Shown piece after piece: positions 37,271-46,057 of a stretch of DNA of 64,000 nucleotides (position 1 is the stretch's first letter; every line of letters begins with the position of its first letter). The position numbers and the translations under genes are program-made. The notes beneath the pieces were generated by a model. The model made no database searches and was not told the origin of the DNA. It saw only the letters and a list, made by a program, of their open reading frames with translations. The stretch comes from Pseudomonas subflava (lineage in GTDB: Bacteria > Pseudomonadota > Gammaproteobacteria > Pseudomonadales > Pseudomonadaceae): contig NZ_JAMXBF010000009.1 in assembly GCF_023823685.1 (NCBI RefSeq), positions 186,001 through 250,000 on the forward strand, given 5' to 3'.

Positions 37271-38754
37271 ACCACCTGCTCATCCTACCGATCCTGCTGC
37301 CACTGATGTGTGGCGCGCTGCTGCTGGTATTGCCGTCCCGCGAATGGCTCAAGCGCGCGTTGTCGATGCTCGCCACCCTGGCCTTGGTGCCTCTTGCGGT
37401 CGTTCTGCTGCTGCAGGCAGGCGATGGCCAGCTGCACGTCTACGCGCTCGGCGACTGGCGTCCGCCCTTCGGCATCGTGCTGCTGCTCGACCGTCTCTCT
37501 GCGCTATTGCTGCTGGTCGCGGCGGTGCTCGGCAGCGCCGTGGCGCTGTATGCCCTGCGCGGCGACGACCGTCTGGGGCCGCGCTTCCACGCGCTGTTGC
37601 AGTTCCAGTTGCTGGGCATCAACGGCTCGTTCCTCACCGGCGATCTGTTCAACCTGTTCGTGTTCTTCGAGATCCTGCTGATCGCCTCCTATGCTCTGCT
37701 GCTGCACGGCAGCGGTGCGGAGCGGGTGAGGGCGGGGCTGCATTACGTGGTCCTCAACCTGACCGGCTCGGCGCTGTTTCTCATCGCCCTGGGCCTGATC
37801 TATGGCGTCAGCGGCACGCTGAACATGGCGGATCTGTCCGCGCGGGTCGCCACCGCCAGCGGCGACCAGGTGCCGCTGCTGGCCGCGGCCGGGCTGCTCC
37901 TGCTGCTGGTGTTCGCGCTCAAGGCGGCGCTATTGCCGTTGTACTTCTGGCTGCCGCGGGCCTATGCGGCAGCCAGCGCGCCGGTGGCGGCGCTGTTCGC
38001 CATCATGACCAAGGTCGGCATCTACGCCGTGCTGCGGGTCTGCACCCTGGTTTTCGGTGACGGCGCCGGCGAGCTGGCCAACCTGGCCCAGGCCTGGCTC
38101 TGGCCGCTGGCGCTGGCCACCGTGGCCCTCGGCGCCCTCGGTGCGCTGGCCGCGCAGGACCTGCGTCTGCTGATCGCCTACCTGGTGCTGGTGTCCGCCG
38201 GTACGCTGCTGGCCGCTGTCGCCGCCGGCTCGCCAGAGGCCCACGCCGCCGCGCTCTATTACCTGCTGCACAGCACCTGGGTGGCCGGTGGGCTGTTCCT
38301 GCTCGCCGACCTCATCGCGCGCCAGCGCGGCAGCAAGGGTTCGGCGCTGGTGCCAGGCGCGGCGCTGGAGCATCCGGCCCTGCTCGGCGCGCTGTTCTTC
38401 TTCGGCGCCGTGGCCGTGGTGGGCTTGCCGCCGCTGTCCGGCTTCCTCGGCAAGCTGTTGCTGCTGAAAGCGGTGCCGTCCGTGGCGCTGTGGACGGTGC
38501 TGCTGCTCGCCGGCTTCGCCACACTGATCGCCTTCAGCCGTGCCGGCAGCACGCTGTTCTGGCGAGTCGGCCTGAGCAGCCTGGACAGCGCCGAGCTGGA
38601 CATCGGCCGCCTCGGTGCGACCCTCTTGTTGCTGGCCAGCGCGGTGCTGCTGGTGGTGCTGGCCGACCCGCTGCTGGACTACGCCACCGCCGCCGCGGCC
38701 CAGTTGCATGATCTCGGACCCTACCGGGCGATCCTCAAGGAGGGCGCGCCATGA
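37267..38754 (+). CDS. mnhD: Monovalent cation/H+ antiporter subunit D
   Basis: NuoM/N-like proton-translocating subunit of 495 aa with about fourteen helices. Blocks include FLTGDLFNLFVFFEILLIAS (acidic Glu in the helix), ALKAALLPLYFWLPRAYAAA, and YLLHSTWVAGGLFLLADLI. The start codon is TTG at 37267, which overlaps the subunit C stop (TTGA) and has GAGGAG upstream; no ATG fits. The stop overlaps the subunit E start (ATGA). Confidence 0.94.
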   Translation: MNHLLILPILLPLMCGALLLVLPSREWLKRALSMLATLALVPLAVVLLLQAGDGQLHVYALGDWRPPFGIVLLLDRLSALLLLVAAVLGSAVALYALRGDDRLGPRFHALLQFQLLGINGSFLTGDLFNLFVFFEILLIASYALLLHGSGAERVRAGLHYVVLNLTGSALFLIALGLIYGVSGTLNMADLSARVATASGDQVPLLAAAGLLLLLVFALKAALLPLYFWLPRAYAAASAPVAALFAIMTKVGIYAVLRVCTLVFGDGAGELANLAQAWLWPLALATVALGALGALAAQDLRLLIAYLVLVSAGTLLAAVAAGSPEAHAAALYYLLHSTWVAGGLFLLADLIARQRGSKGSALVPGAALEHPALLGALFFFGAVAVVGLPPLSGFLGKLLLLKAVPSVALWTVLLLAGFATLIAFSRAGSTLFWRVGLSSLDSAELDIGRLGATLLLLASAVLLVVLADPLLDYATAAAAQLHDLGPYRAILKEGAP

Positions 38755-39248
38755 GCCGACTGCTGCCTCACCCGGCGCAGAGCCTTCTGCTGCTGCTGAC
38801 CTGGCTGCTGCTGGTCGACTCCATCGCCTTCGGCCAGTGGCTGTTGGGCGGTGTGCTGGCGGTGATCATCCCGCTGGCCTGCAACCGCCTGCTGATCGAG
38901 CATCCGCATGGCTGGAAGCCGCTCAAGATGGCGCGCTTCCTCGGCATGGTGGTGGTCGACATCCTTATCGCCAACTTCCAGGTGGCGCGCCTGACCCTGG
39001 GGCCGGTGAAGAAGCTGCGCCCGGCCTTCATCGAGGTGCCTATCGATCTGGACAACGAGCTGGCCATCAGCGTGCTGGTCAGCGTGGTGTCGCTGACCCC
39101 CGGCTCGCTGGCCGCCGACCTCAGCCTGGATCGCCGTACCCTGCTGGTCCACGGCCTCGATGTGCCGGACCCGCAGGCGATGATCGACGAGCTGAAACTG
39201 CGCTACGAGGCGCCGCTGAAGGAGATCTTCCCATGCTCGCCTATGTGA
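38751..39248 (+). CDS. mnhE: Monovalent cation/H+ antiporter subunit E
   Basis: A 165-aa subunit with two or three N-terminal helices and a cytoplasmic C-terminal domain. Typical blocks: LLLTWLLLVDSIAFGQWLLG, DILIANFQVARLTLGP, and SVVSLTPGSLAADLSLDRRT with LLVHGLDV. It overlaps subunit D by four bases and subunit F by 16, the tightest packing in the operon. Confidence 0.94.
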   Translation: MSRLLPHPAQSLLLLLTWLLLVDSIAFGQWLLGGVLAVIIPLACNRLLIEHPHGWKPLKMARFLGMVVVDILIANFQVARLTLGPVKKLRPAFIEVPIDLDNELAISVLVSVVSLTPGSLAADLSLDRRTLLVHGLDVPDPQAMIDELKLRYEAPLKEIFPCSPM

Positions 39249-39502
39249 TTCCGCTGTGCCTGACCCTGCTCGGCCTGGCCCTGCTGCTGGCCACCGCGCG
39301 CCTGGTCAAGGGCCCCAGCCTGCCGGACCGGGCACTGGCGCTGGACACCCTGTACATCAACGCCATCACGCTGATCATCCTGTACGGCATCTGGAAGGGC
39401 AGCGAGTTGTTCTTCGAGGTCGCGTTGCTAATCGCCGTGCTCGGCTTCGTCAGTACCGTGGCGGTGGCCAAGTACATGCTGCGAGGAGACATCATCGAAT
39501 GA
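39233..39502 (+). CDS. mnhF: Monovalent cation/H+ antiporter subunit F
   Basis: An 89-aa subunit with three helices. Family block: ARLVKGPSLPDRALALDTLY (about 21-40) with its Pro-Asp-Arg, then FFEVALLIAVLGFVSTVAVA. ATG 39233 lies inside subunit E and has AAGGAGA upstream; the frame is open earlier but is not homologous there. The stop overlaps the subunit G start. Confidence 0.93.
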   Translation: MLAYVIPLCLTLLGLALLLATARLVKGPSLPDRALALDTLYINAITLIILYGIWKGSELFFEVALLIAVLGFVSTVAVAKYMLRGDIIE

Positions 39503-39831
39503 GCCTGTGGCTGGAAATCCTCATCTCCGCGCTGCTGCTGCTCGGCAGCGGCTTCGTCCTGATCGGCTCCCTCGGTCTGTATCGCCTGCCGGACTTCTTC
39601 ACCCGCCTGCACGGGCCGACCAAGGCCACCACCTTGGGCGTCGGCGCCATGGTGGTGGGCTCGCTGATCTTCTTCAGCGCTGGCGAGAAGGGCCTGAGCC
39701 TGCACGAACTGCTGATCAGCCTGTTCCTGTTTATCAGCGCCCCGGTCAGCGCCTACATGCTGGCCAAGGCGGCGGTGCTGCAGGAGCTGCCGCTGGAGCC
39801 GAAGACGCGCGGCAAGCCTTGGGAACAGTAA
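39499..39831 (+). CDS. mnhG: Monovalent cation/H+ antiporter subunit G
   Basis: Last subunit (110 aa), with three helices. Family block: IGSLGLYRLPDFFTRLHGPT followed by KATTLGVGAMVVGSLIFF, and a short hydrophilic tail. It overlaps subunit F by four bases (ATGA). The antiporter exchanges Na+ for H+, supporting growth in salt or alkali. No terminator is visible in the 40 bases before the next gene. Confidence 0.94.
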   Translation: MSLWLEILISALLLLGSGFVLIGSLGLYRLPDFFTRLHGPTKATTLGVGAMVVGSLIFFSAGEKGLSLHELLISLFLFISAPVSAYMLAKAAVLQELPLEPKTRGKPWEQ

Positions 39832-39871
39832 GCCGCCTTTACGTATCCACTCGCCGATTAGGTCACTCGCC

Positions 39872-40369
39872 ATGGAAGAGCATTCGATCCACTCTTCGTA
39901 TCGTGAAAAGCTGATCGAGCATCTGCTGATCGCCGAGTTGTTGAAGTGCTCCTGGCAGCTGAAAGACTACAGCCTGGAAGTATCCAAGCCGGAGGTAGAC
40001 CGCTCGGGTTACGACCTGATCGCCGAGGCGAATGGCTATATCAGACACATCCAGCTCAAGGCCTCATTCACCGGCTCGGTGACCTCCCAGCAGAAGATCC
40101 ATGTGTCACTGGCGAAGAAACCGTCGGGATGCGTAGTGCTGGTCTATTTCGACAAGGACACGCTGGAGCTGGGGCCGTTTCTGTATTACGGGGCTGCGCC
40201 GGGCCAGCCATTACCGAGCCTGGAGTCGTTCAAGGTTGCCAGGCACACCAAAGGTAATGCCGAGGGCGTCAAGGCCGAGAGGCCAAACCTCCGGGTACTG
40301 AATAAGCGTCACTTCACCCGCTTCGAAGATATTCAAGGCCTCTACAGCCAGCTGTTCGGGGCCGCATAG
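39872..40369 (+). CDS. Hypothetical protein with a possible PD-(D/E)XK nuclease-like core
   Basis: A 165-aa soluble protein with fewer GC-rich third positions than its neighbours. SYREKLIEHLLIAELLK (about 8-24) could be the leading acidic helix. SGYDLIAEANGYIRHIQLKA (about 45-64) shows Asp, then a strand with Q-x-K, the arrangement of the PD-(D/E)XK fold, where QxK can replace ExK. VSLAKKPSGCVVLVYFDKDT could be the next strand. This fold call is inference. There is no partner methylase or toxin-like gene nearby and no clear ribosome site. It looks like an accessory insertion between the antiporter and the EamA gene. Confidence 0.6.
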   Translation: MEEHSIHSSYREKLIEHLLIAELLKCSWQLKDYSLEVSKPEVDRSGYDLIAEANGYIRHIQLKASFTGSVTSQQKIHVSLAKKPSGCVVLVYFDKDTLELGPFLYYGAAPGQPLPSLESFKVARHTKGNAEGVKAERPNLRVLNKRHFTRFEDIQGLYSQLFGAA

Positions 40370-40483
40370 CCAGCCGGCTACCTCCGCCTCGCCTTCACCC
40401 GCACACAGTTTTGTCCTGCCGCTGTGCCTGTCGGCGCCCAGGCACGCCACCTACACTGACGTTTTCTCGCAGAGGTGACGGTG

Positions 40484-41389
40484 ATGGCCCGGCAGGGACA
40501 TGTGTTCGCGATGGCGTGCCTGGTGCTGGCCATGGCCCTGTGGGGCAGCTCCTTCATCGCTCTCAAGTTCGCCTTCGCCGAGCTGCCGCCGATGTGGGTG
40601 ATCTTCGGCCGCATGGCCCTCGGCAGTCTGGTGTTCCTGCTGGCGTGGCGCTGGCGCGGGCGTCTCGACTACCGCCCCGGCGACTGGCGCTACCTGCTCG
40701 CCCTGACCGCGTGCGAGCCGTGCCTGTACTTCATCTTCGAGGCCCTGGCGCTGCAGCACACCAGCGCCGCCCAGGCGGGCATGATCACCGCGTTGTTGCC
40801 GCTGCTGGTGGCCATGGGCGCCTTCGCCTTCCTGCGCGAGCGGGTCGCGGGCACCACCTGGGCCGGCTTCCTGCTGGCGGTGCTCGGCGCCGTGTGGCTG
40901 AGCCTGGCCGGTGAGGCCGACGCCAGCGCGCCGGCGCCGCTGCTGGGCAACTTCTACGAGTTCGTCGCCATGCTCTGCGCCACCGGCTACACCCTGCTGC
41001 TGAAGTTCCTCTCCGAGCGCTACTCGCCGTTCATCCTCACGGCCATGCAGGCATTTATCGGTTCGCTGTTCTTCCTGCCACTGGCGCTGTTCACCGAGCC
41101 GCTGCCGACCACCTTCGGCGCGCTCGGCGTCGGCTCGGTGGTCTACCTCGGCCTGGTGGTGACGGTTGGCGCCTATGGCCTGTACAACTTCGGCGTCAGC
41201 CGCCTGCCGGCCAGCCAGGCCTCGGGCTTCACCAACCTGATTCCGGTATTCACCCTGATCTTCGCCGCGCTGCTGCTCGACGAGCGGCTCAGCCCGCCGC
41301 AATACGCGGCGGCGGCGCTGGTGTTCTTCGGCGTGGCGCTCAGCCAGTGGCGCACCCGCGCGCCCGCGCCGGCCGGCATTCTGGATTGA
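40484..41389 (+). CDS. EamA-family (DMT) transporter
   Basis: Inner-membrane permease of 301 aa with ten helices in two EamA repeats. The first begins MALWGSSFIALKFAFAELPP, and the second ends near the LLLDERLSPPQYAAAALVFF block. Many relatives export amino acids or metabolites. ATG 40484 has AGAGG eight bases upstream; GTG 40475 would be inside that site. The PLP enzyme follows after 10 bases, so exporter and enzyme are probably cotranscribed. Confidence 0.88.
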   Translation: MARQGHVFAMACLVLAMALWGSSFIALKFAFAELPPMWVIFGRMALGSLVFLLAWRWRGRLDYRPGDWRYLLALTACEPCLYFIFEALALQHTSAAQAGMITALLPLLVAMGAFAFLRERVAGTTWAGFLLAVLGAVWLSLAGEADASAPAPLLGNFYEFVAMLCATGYTLLLKFLSERYSPFILTAMQAFIGSLFFLPLALFTEPLPTTFGALGVGSVVYLGLVVTVGAYGLYNFGVSRLPASQASGFTNLIPVFTLIFAALLLDERLSPPQYAAAALVFFGVALSQWRTRAPAPAGILD

Positions 41390-41399
41390 GGAGCGAGAC

Positions 41400-42491
41400 A
41401 TGACCGACATTCGCAGTTGGACCCGCGAGGCGGTGCGCATCATCGAGGCGGACTTCCAGCGCAGCGCCGACACCCACCTGATCCCGCTGGCGCTGCCGGG
41501 GCTGCCCGGCGTCGATCTGTACTTCAAGGACGAATCCAGCCACCCCACCGGCAGCCTCAAGCATCGCCTGGCGCGGTCGTTGTTCCTCTACGCCCTGTGC
41601 AATGGCTGGCTCAAGCCCGGTGCGCCGGTGATCGAGGCCTCCAGCGGTTCCACCGCCATCTCCGAGGCCTATTTCGCGCGGCTGCTGGGCCTGCCCTTCA
41701 TCGCCGTGGTGCCCGCCAGCACGGCGCGCGAGAAGCTGGCGCAGATCGCCTTCTACGGTGGCCAGACCCACCTGGTCGAGGACCCGACGCGCATCCATGC
41801 CGAATCCGCGCGCCTGGCGCAGGGAAGCGGTGGCCACTTCATGGACCAGTTCACCTATGCCGAGCGGGCCACCGACTGGCGGGCGAACAACAACATCGCC
41901 GAATCGATCTTCCAGCAGCTGCGCCACGAGCGCTTCCCCGAGCCGAGCTGGCTGGTATCGAGCCCCGGCACCGGCGGCACGCTGGCGACGCTGGGCCGCT
42001 ACGTGCGCTACCGCCAGTACGCGACGCGCGTGCTGTGCGCCGACGCGGAGCGTTCGGTGTTCTTCGACAGCTACGTCAGCGGCGACCGCGGCCTGACCCT
42101 GGACTGCGGCTCGCGCATCGAAGGCATCGGCCGGCCACGGGTCGAGCACTCGTTCATGCCCCAGGTGCTGGACGCCGCCTGCCAGGTGCCCGATGCCCTG
42201 TCATTGGCCGCCATGCATTACCTGGCGCGCTGCCTGAACCGGCGTGTCGGCGCCAGCAGCGGCACCAATCTGATCGGCGCGCTGCTGGTGGCGCGGCAGA
42301 TGAAGGAGGCCGGCGAGCAGGGCTCGGTGGTGACGATCCTCTGCGACGGCGGCGAGCGCTACGCCACCAGCTATTACGACGACGCCTGGCTTGCGGCCCA
42401 GGGCTTCGTCCTGGCGCCGCTGATCGAGGCGGTGGCGGACTGCGCCGAGCGCGGCGCGGCACTGCCCGACCTGCCGAGCTGCGGCCTGTGA
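41400..42491 (+). CDS. PLP-dependent cysteine synthase/desulfhydrase family enzyme
   Basis: Fold-type II PLP enzyme of 363 aa. The Schiff-base Lys is probably K54 in HPTGSLKHRLA, and the phosphate/substrate loop is EASSGSTA (79-86). A second Gly-rich cup is SSPGTGGTLATLG near 189-201. It is longer than CysK and lacks the usual CysK active-site sequence; it recalls the Cds1-like L-cysteine desulfhydrases. Cysteine breakdown or another beta-elimination is likely but not proven. GGAG precedes the ATG. It is followed, with a GTGA overlap, by a GNAT gene, and preceded by an EamA exporter. Confidence 0.85.
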   Translation: MTDIRSWTREAVRIIEADFQRSADTHLIPLALPGLPGVDLYFKDESSHPTGSLKHRLARSLFLYALCNGWLKPGAPVIEASSGSTAISEAYFARLLGLPFIAVVPASTAREKLAQIAFYGGQTHLVEDPTRIHAESARLAQGSGGHFMDQFTYAERATDWRANNNIAESIFQQLRHERFPEPSWLVSSPGTGGTLATLGRYVRYRQYATRVLCADAERSVFFDSYVSGDRGLTLDCGSRIEGIGRPRVEHSFMPQVLDAACQVPDALSLAAMHYLARCLNRRVGASSGTNLIGALLVARQMKEAGEQGSVVTILCDGGERYATSYYDDAWLAAQGFVLAPLIEAVADCAERGAALPDLPSCGL

Positions 42492-43006
42492 ACGGCACGT
42501 TCGCCAGCCGGCCGGCGCGTGCCGAGGACATCCCGGCGATGGTCGCCTTCATCTTCGAGCACGGTCCCAATCCCTGGAACTATCTGCCCCAGGACGCCGT
42601 ACTGGCGCACCTGCAGGGCATCGCCGAGGGTTCGGTACAGGCCGTGTTGGCGCAGCAGGACGGAGGCGAACTGGCCGGTTTCGTCACCTTCCTGGCCAGC
42701 AGCAACTTCGGGCGCTACCAGGCGCCGGAGCGCCGCGATCTGCCCCAGGGCTATGTCGGCGAGGCGGTGGTGCACCGCGAGCTGGCCGGCCGCGGCCTGG
42801 GCAGCCGGTTGCTCGGCGAGGCGGTGCGGGGATTGCATGCGCGGGGCATCCGCGACATCTACGTCGAACGCCACGAGGAGAACGCCGGCTCGGCGGGCAT
42901 GATGCGCAAGGCCGGCTTCGTTGAGGTGGCGACCTTCGCCGACCCCGAGCGGCGTGGCGCGGGGAGCCGGCGCACCACGCTCTGCTACCTGCGGGTGATC
43001 GACTAG
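42488..43006 (+). CDS. GNAT-family N-acetyltransferase
   Basis: A 172-aa acyl-CoA-dependent transferase: RPARAEDIPAMVAFIFEHG at the start, then the acetyl-CoA loop VHRELAGRGLGSRLLGEAVR (about 98-117; RxxGxG/A), and AGMMRKAGFVEV near the C-terminus. The start is GTG 42488, overlapping the stop of the PLP enzyme (GTGA), which gives translational coupling and suggests a linked metabolite. Its TAG stop overlaps the convergent GAPDH stop in a shared CTAG. Confidence 0.87.
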   Translation: MNGTFASRPARAEDIPAMVAFIFEHGPNPWNYLPQDAVLAHLQGIAEGSVQAVLAQQDGGELAGFVTFLASSNFGRYQAPERRDLPQGYVGEAVVHRELAGRGLGSRLLGEAVRGLHARGIRDIYVERHEENAGSAGMMRKAGFVEVATFADPERRGAGSRRTTLCYLRVID

Positions 43007-44036
43007 CCGAGCTGCACGGGCACCGTGCGCATCGGCTCCAGCGGCTTGAGCCATGCCTGCAGCACGTCCAGTAGGCGATTGGCGAACGCCCACTCGTTGT
43101 CGTACCAGGCCAGCACCTTGACCAGATTGTCGCCCTGCACCCGGGTGTGGTTGAGGTCGACCACGCAGGACACCGGGTAGCCGTTGAAGTCGGCGGAGAC
43201 CAGTGGCAGGTCGTTGCACTCCATCACGCCGAGGGGGAACTGGCGGGCGGCCTTCTGCAGGCAGTCGTTGATCGCCTCGCGGCTGGTCGGGTGCTCGCTG
43301 GTGAAGGTCAGGTCGAGCAGCGACACGTTGGAGGTCGGCACCCGTACCGCCATGCCATCGAGGCGGCCGTCCAGCTCGGGTATCACCAGGCCGATGGTCT
43401 TGGCCGCGCCGGTGCTGGTGGGGATCATCGACTGGGCGGCGGCGCGGGCGCGGTAGAGGTCGTTGTGGGTCTTGTCGAGCAGGTTCTGGTCGTTGGTGTA
43501 GGCGTGCACCGTGGTCATCAGGCCCTGGCGGATGCCCACCGCGGTGTGCAGCACCTGTGCCAGCGGCGCCAGGCAGTTGGTGGTGCAGGAGGCGTTGGAG
43601 ACGATCTGCTGGTTGCCCAGCAGGTGATGATTGACGCCGTAGACCACGGTCAGGTCGGCGCTGTCCAGCGGGTGCGACAGCAGCACCCGCGGCGCACCGG
43701 CGGCGAGGTGCTGCTCGGCCAGGGCGCGTTTCTTGGCCTTGCCGGTGCAGTCGACCACCACGTCCACGGCCATCTGTTTCCAGGGCAGCTGGGTGAAGTC
43801 CTTCTGGTTGATCAGGTGGATCGACTGGCCGCGCACCTGCATCACGTCTTCGCGGATGTCCACCTGGCCGAGCGGCCGAAGGTGGAGTCGAAACGGGTCA
43901 GGTGGGCGAGGGTGGCGAAATCGCCGGTCTCGTTGATCGCCTCGACGTGCAGCTGGTTCTCCAGCTCACGTTCGAACAAGGCGCGCAGCAGGGCGCGACC
44001 GATGCGCCCGTATCCATTCAGAGCAATCCGCAGCAT
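43003..44036 (-). pseudogene. Glyceraldehyde-3-phosphate dehydrogenase family gene with a frameshift
   Basis: The N-terminal part from ATG 44034-44036 (MLRIALNGYGRIGRALLRAL, NAD-binding) is followed by HLTRFDSTFGR. The frame then breaks near 43872-43873. The rest continues in another phase as LGQVDIREDVMQV, the catalytic SNASCTTNCLAP and the C-terminal VLAWYDNEWAFANRLLD. One missing G (+ strand) in the GAGCGGCC stretch explains the shift. Apart from this the gene is complete and well conserved, so the break is recent or a sequencing error. It is a second GAPDH-like gene, not clearly the glycolytic one. GGAG lies six bases before the ATG. Confidence 0.85.
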
Positions 44037-44120
44037 GCATGTCTCCGCCGTCTGGGTTCGTCTTCAGCATAGGCGGCCCATCCGCCCCGTGAAAGCGAGG
44101 CGGGGTCGGAGAGTCGTGCT

Positions 44121-44807
44121 TCAACGACTATGCGTGGCGGTGCGTGCGCCACCGAAATAGGCACAGCCGCGCTGCACCTCGCCGTTCAGGCGCAGCTCGG
44201 CGCTGAGGTGCTGCACCGCACCGCTCATGTCGTCGACGCAGCGCTGCGGGGTCAGCCACAGTTCCAGGCGCTGGCCGTTGGCCTCGCTGCTCAGGCTGAA
44301 GCTGCCGTTCGGCAGCTGCTCTTCGAGGTAGGGCAGCGCCAGTGGCTCCTGGTCCGGGCGCAGCAGCACCAGGCCCGCGTCGCCGACGCCCAGGCTCCAG
44401 TCCGGCTCGTGGCCACTGGCGCGCAGCAACAGCTGATCGAAGCCGGGCTCGTTGCAGCCGGGGCCTTCGCCCTGCAGACGGTAGACCTGCTCCAGGCTCA
44501 GCTCGCCATCCAGGTCCGCCTGCTGGCTGGCTTGCGGCCGGGCGAGCAGGTCGACGAACAGGCCGCCCTGCCCATTGGCCCGCAGGCTCTCGGCGTCGCG
44601 GCGCAGGGTGCTGGCGGCATCGGCGACCACCGCCAGGCGGCGCTTCTCGCCGCACGGCTGCAGCAGCAGTCGACCCTGCTCCAGGGGCAGCTCGCCCTGC
44701 AGGCGCACGGCGGGCGTCGCCGGCGTGGGGGCTTGGTACACGTCGAACAGCTGGCAGCCGGCGAACAGCGGCAACAGGGCGAACATCAGGGCGCGAGCTT
44801 CGGGCAT
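44121..44807 (-). CDS. COG3650-like lipoprotein
   Basis: Lipoprotein of 228 aa: lipobox LFAGC (Cys18), then a first region (LQGELPLEQGRLLLQPCGE) and a second MliC/META-like beta-domain with ASGHEPDWSLGV (cf. the GNEPFW-type signature of COG3650) and LSAELRLNGEVQRGCAYFGG at the end. A role in envelope stress or lysozyme defence is possible by similarity of fold only. GGAGA is well placed before ATG 44805-44807. It is divergent from the cyclase gene. Confidence 0.78.
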   Translation of the reverse strand: MPEARALMFALLPLFAGCQLFDVYQAPTPATPAVRLQGELPLEQGRLLLQPCGEKRRLAVVADAASTLRRDAESLRANGQGGLFVDLLARPQASQQADLDGELSLEQVYRLQGEGPGCNEPGFDQLLLRASGHEPDWSLGVGDAGLVLLRPDQEPLALPYLEEQLPNGSFSLSSEANGQRLELWLTPQRCVDDMSGAVQHLSAELRLNGEVQRGCAYFGGARTATHSR

Positions 44808-44924
44808 GGGGCTCTCCTTGCGAAAGCGGCCACGTTACCCAGCGCAGGCCGCCAGCTCAAGCGCCGGGCTTGTATAGTCCCGCGCGGGCGGCCATCCTTC
44901 GCGCACGACGTTCCGAGTGTGAAC

Positions 44925-45998
44925 ATGGATAGAAACACCGGCTCCGGCCTTTCCTTCGCCAAACGCATCTACCTGCCCCGCAGCATCGGTCTGGGCATCG
45001 GCTTCTTCTGTGTCGCCGCGGCGCTCTGGCCGCAACGGCCGGACACCTGGGTCTGGGCCCTGCTGGTGTTCAACGGCTTCCTCTGGCCGCACCTGGCCTT
45101 CCAGCTCGCCCGCCTGTCCGCTACGCCGTTCAAGGCGGAGCGCCGCAACCTGCTGGTCGACTCGGTGTTCGGCGGCTTCTGGGCCGCGGCCATGCAGTTC
45201 AACGTGCTGCCCACCGTGACCATCCTGGCGATGATGGCGATGAACAACATCGCCGCCGGCGGCGCGCGCTTCTTCGCCAAGGGCTGCCTGGCCATGCTCG
45301 CAGGCATGGCCCTGGCCGCGGCGGTGTTCGGTCCCGGCTTCGCCCCCGAGACCAACATGCTGCAGCTCTATGCTTGCCTGCCGATGTTGATCCTCTATCC
45401 GCTGGCGCTCGGCTGGGTCAGCTATCGCCTGAGCATCCAGCTGGCCGAGCACAAGCAGGCGCTGCGCGCCGCCAGCCGCACCGACAGCCTGACCCGGCTG
45501 TTCAACCACGGCTACTGGAAGGATCTGCTGCAGCTCGAGTTCACCAAGTGCCGCGGCGGCCAGCAGCGCGGCACCGTGGCGCTGATCGACCTGGATCACT
45601 TCAAGGACATCAACGACCGCCACGGCCATCTGGTCGGCGACAGCGTGCTGCGTCTGCTCAGCGAGCGCCTGGTACTGAGCCTGCGCCAGGAGGACATGGC
45701 CGGGCGTTACGGCGGCGACGAGTTCTGCGTGATTTTGCCCAACACGCCCCCAGTGCTCGCCGGCGAGGTGATGGAGCGCCTGCGCCGGGAGCTCGGCGAA
45801 GTGCGCAGCCCGCTGGCGCCGGAGCTGCGCGTCACCCTGAGCATCGGTATGGCCGGCTACAGCCCGTTCCATCTGGACGCCACCCAGTGGCTGCAGGCTG
45901 CCGACCAGGCGTTGTACCAGGCCAAGCAGCGCGGCCGCGACCAGGTGGTGACGGCCTGCGACACACCCCCCGGCAACGGCGAGGCGGCGAACGCCTGA
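44925..45998 (+). CDS. MASE2-GGDEF membrane diguanylate cyclase
   Basis: Makes the second messenger cyclic di-GMP. The 357-aa protein starts with a MASE2 membrane sensor of four to six helices (about 15-175; FAKRIYLPRSIGLGIGF at the start, a family signature), then a GGDEF domain. The active site RYGGDEF (GGDEF 263-267) is intact, and RQED five residues upstream fits an inhibitory I-site, so product feedback is expected. ATG 44925 is preceded by GTG 44916 in frame as an alternative. It resembles AdrA/DgcC in domain order. The signal sensed is unknown. Confidence 0.92.
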   Translation: MDRNTGSGLSFAKRIYLPRSIGLGIGFFCVAAALWPQRPDTWVWALLVFNGFLWPHLAFQLARLSATPFKAERRNLLVDSVFGGFWAAAMQFNVLPTVTILAMMAMNNIAAGGARFFAKGCLAMLAGMALAAAVFGPGFAPETNMLQLYACLPMLILYPLALGWVSYRLSIQLAEHKQALRAASRTDSLTRLFNHGYWKDLLQLEFTKCRGGQQRGTVALIDLDHFKDINDRHGHLVGDSVLRLLSERLVLSLRQEDMAGRYGGDEFCVILPNTPPVLAGEVMERLRRELGEVRSPLAPELRVTLSIGMAGYSPFHLDATQWLQAADQALYQAKQRGRDQVVTACDTPPGNGEAANA

Positions 45999-46057
45999 GT
46001 TCCCAGGCCACGCCACCCGTGGCAGGCTAGGGCCTTTGCCACCGCACGGAAATGCCC

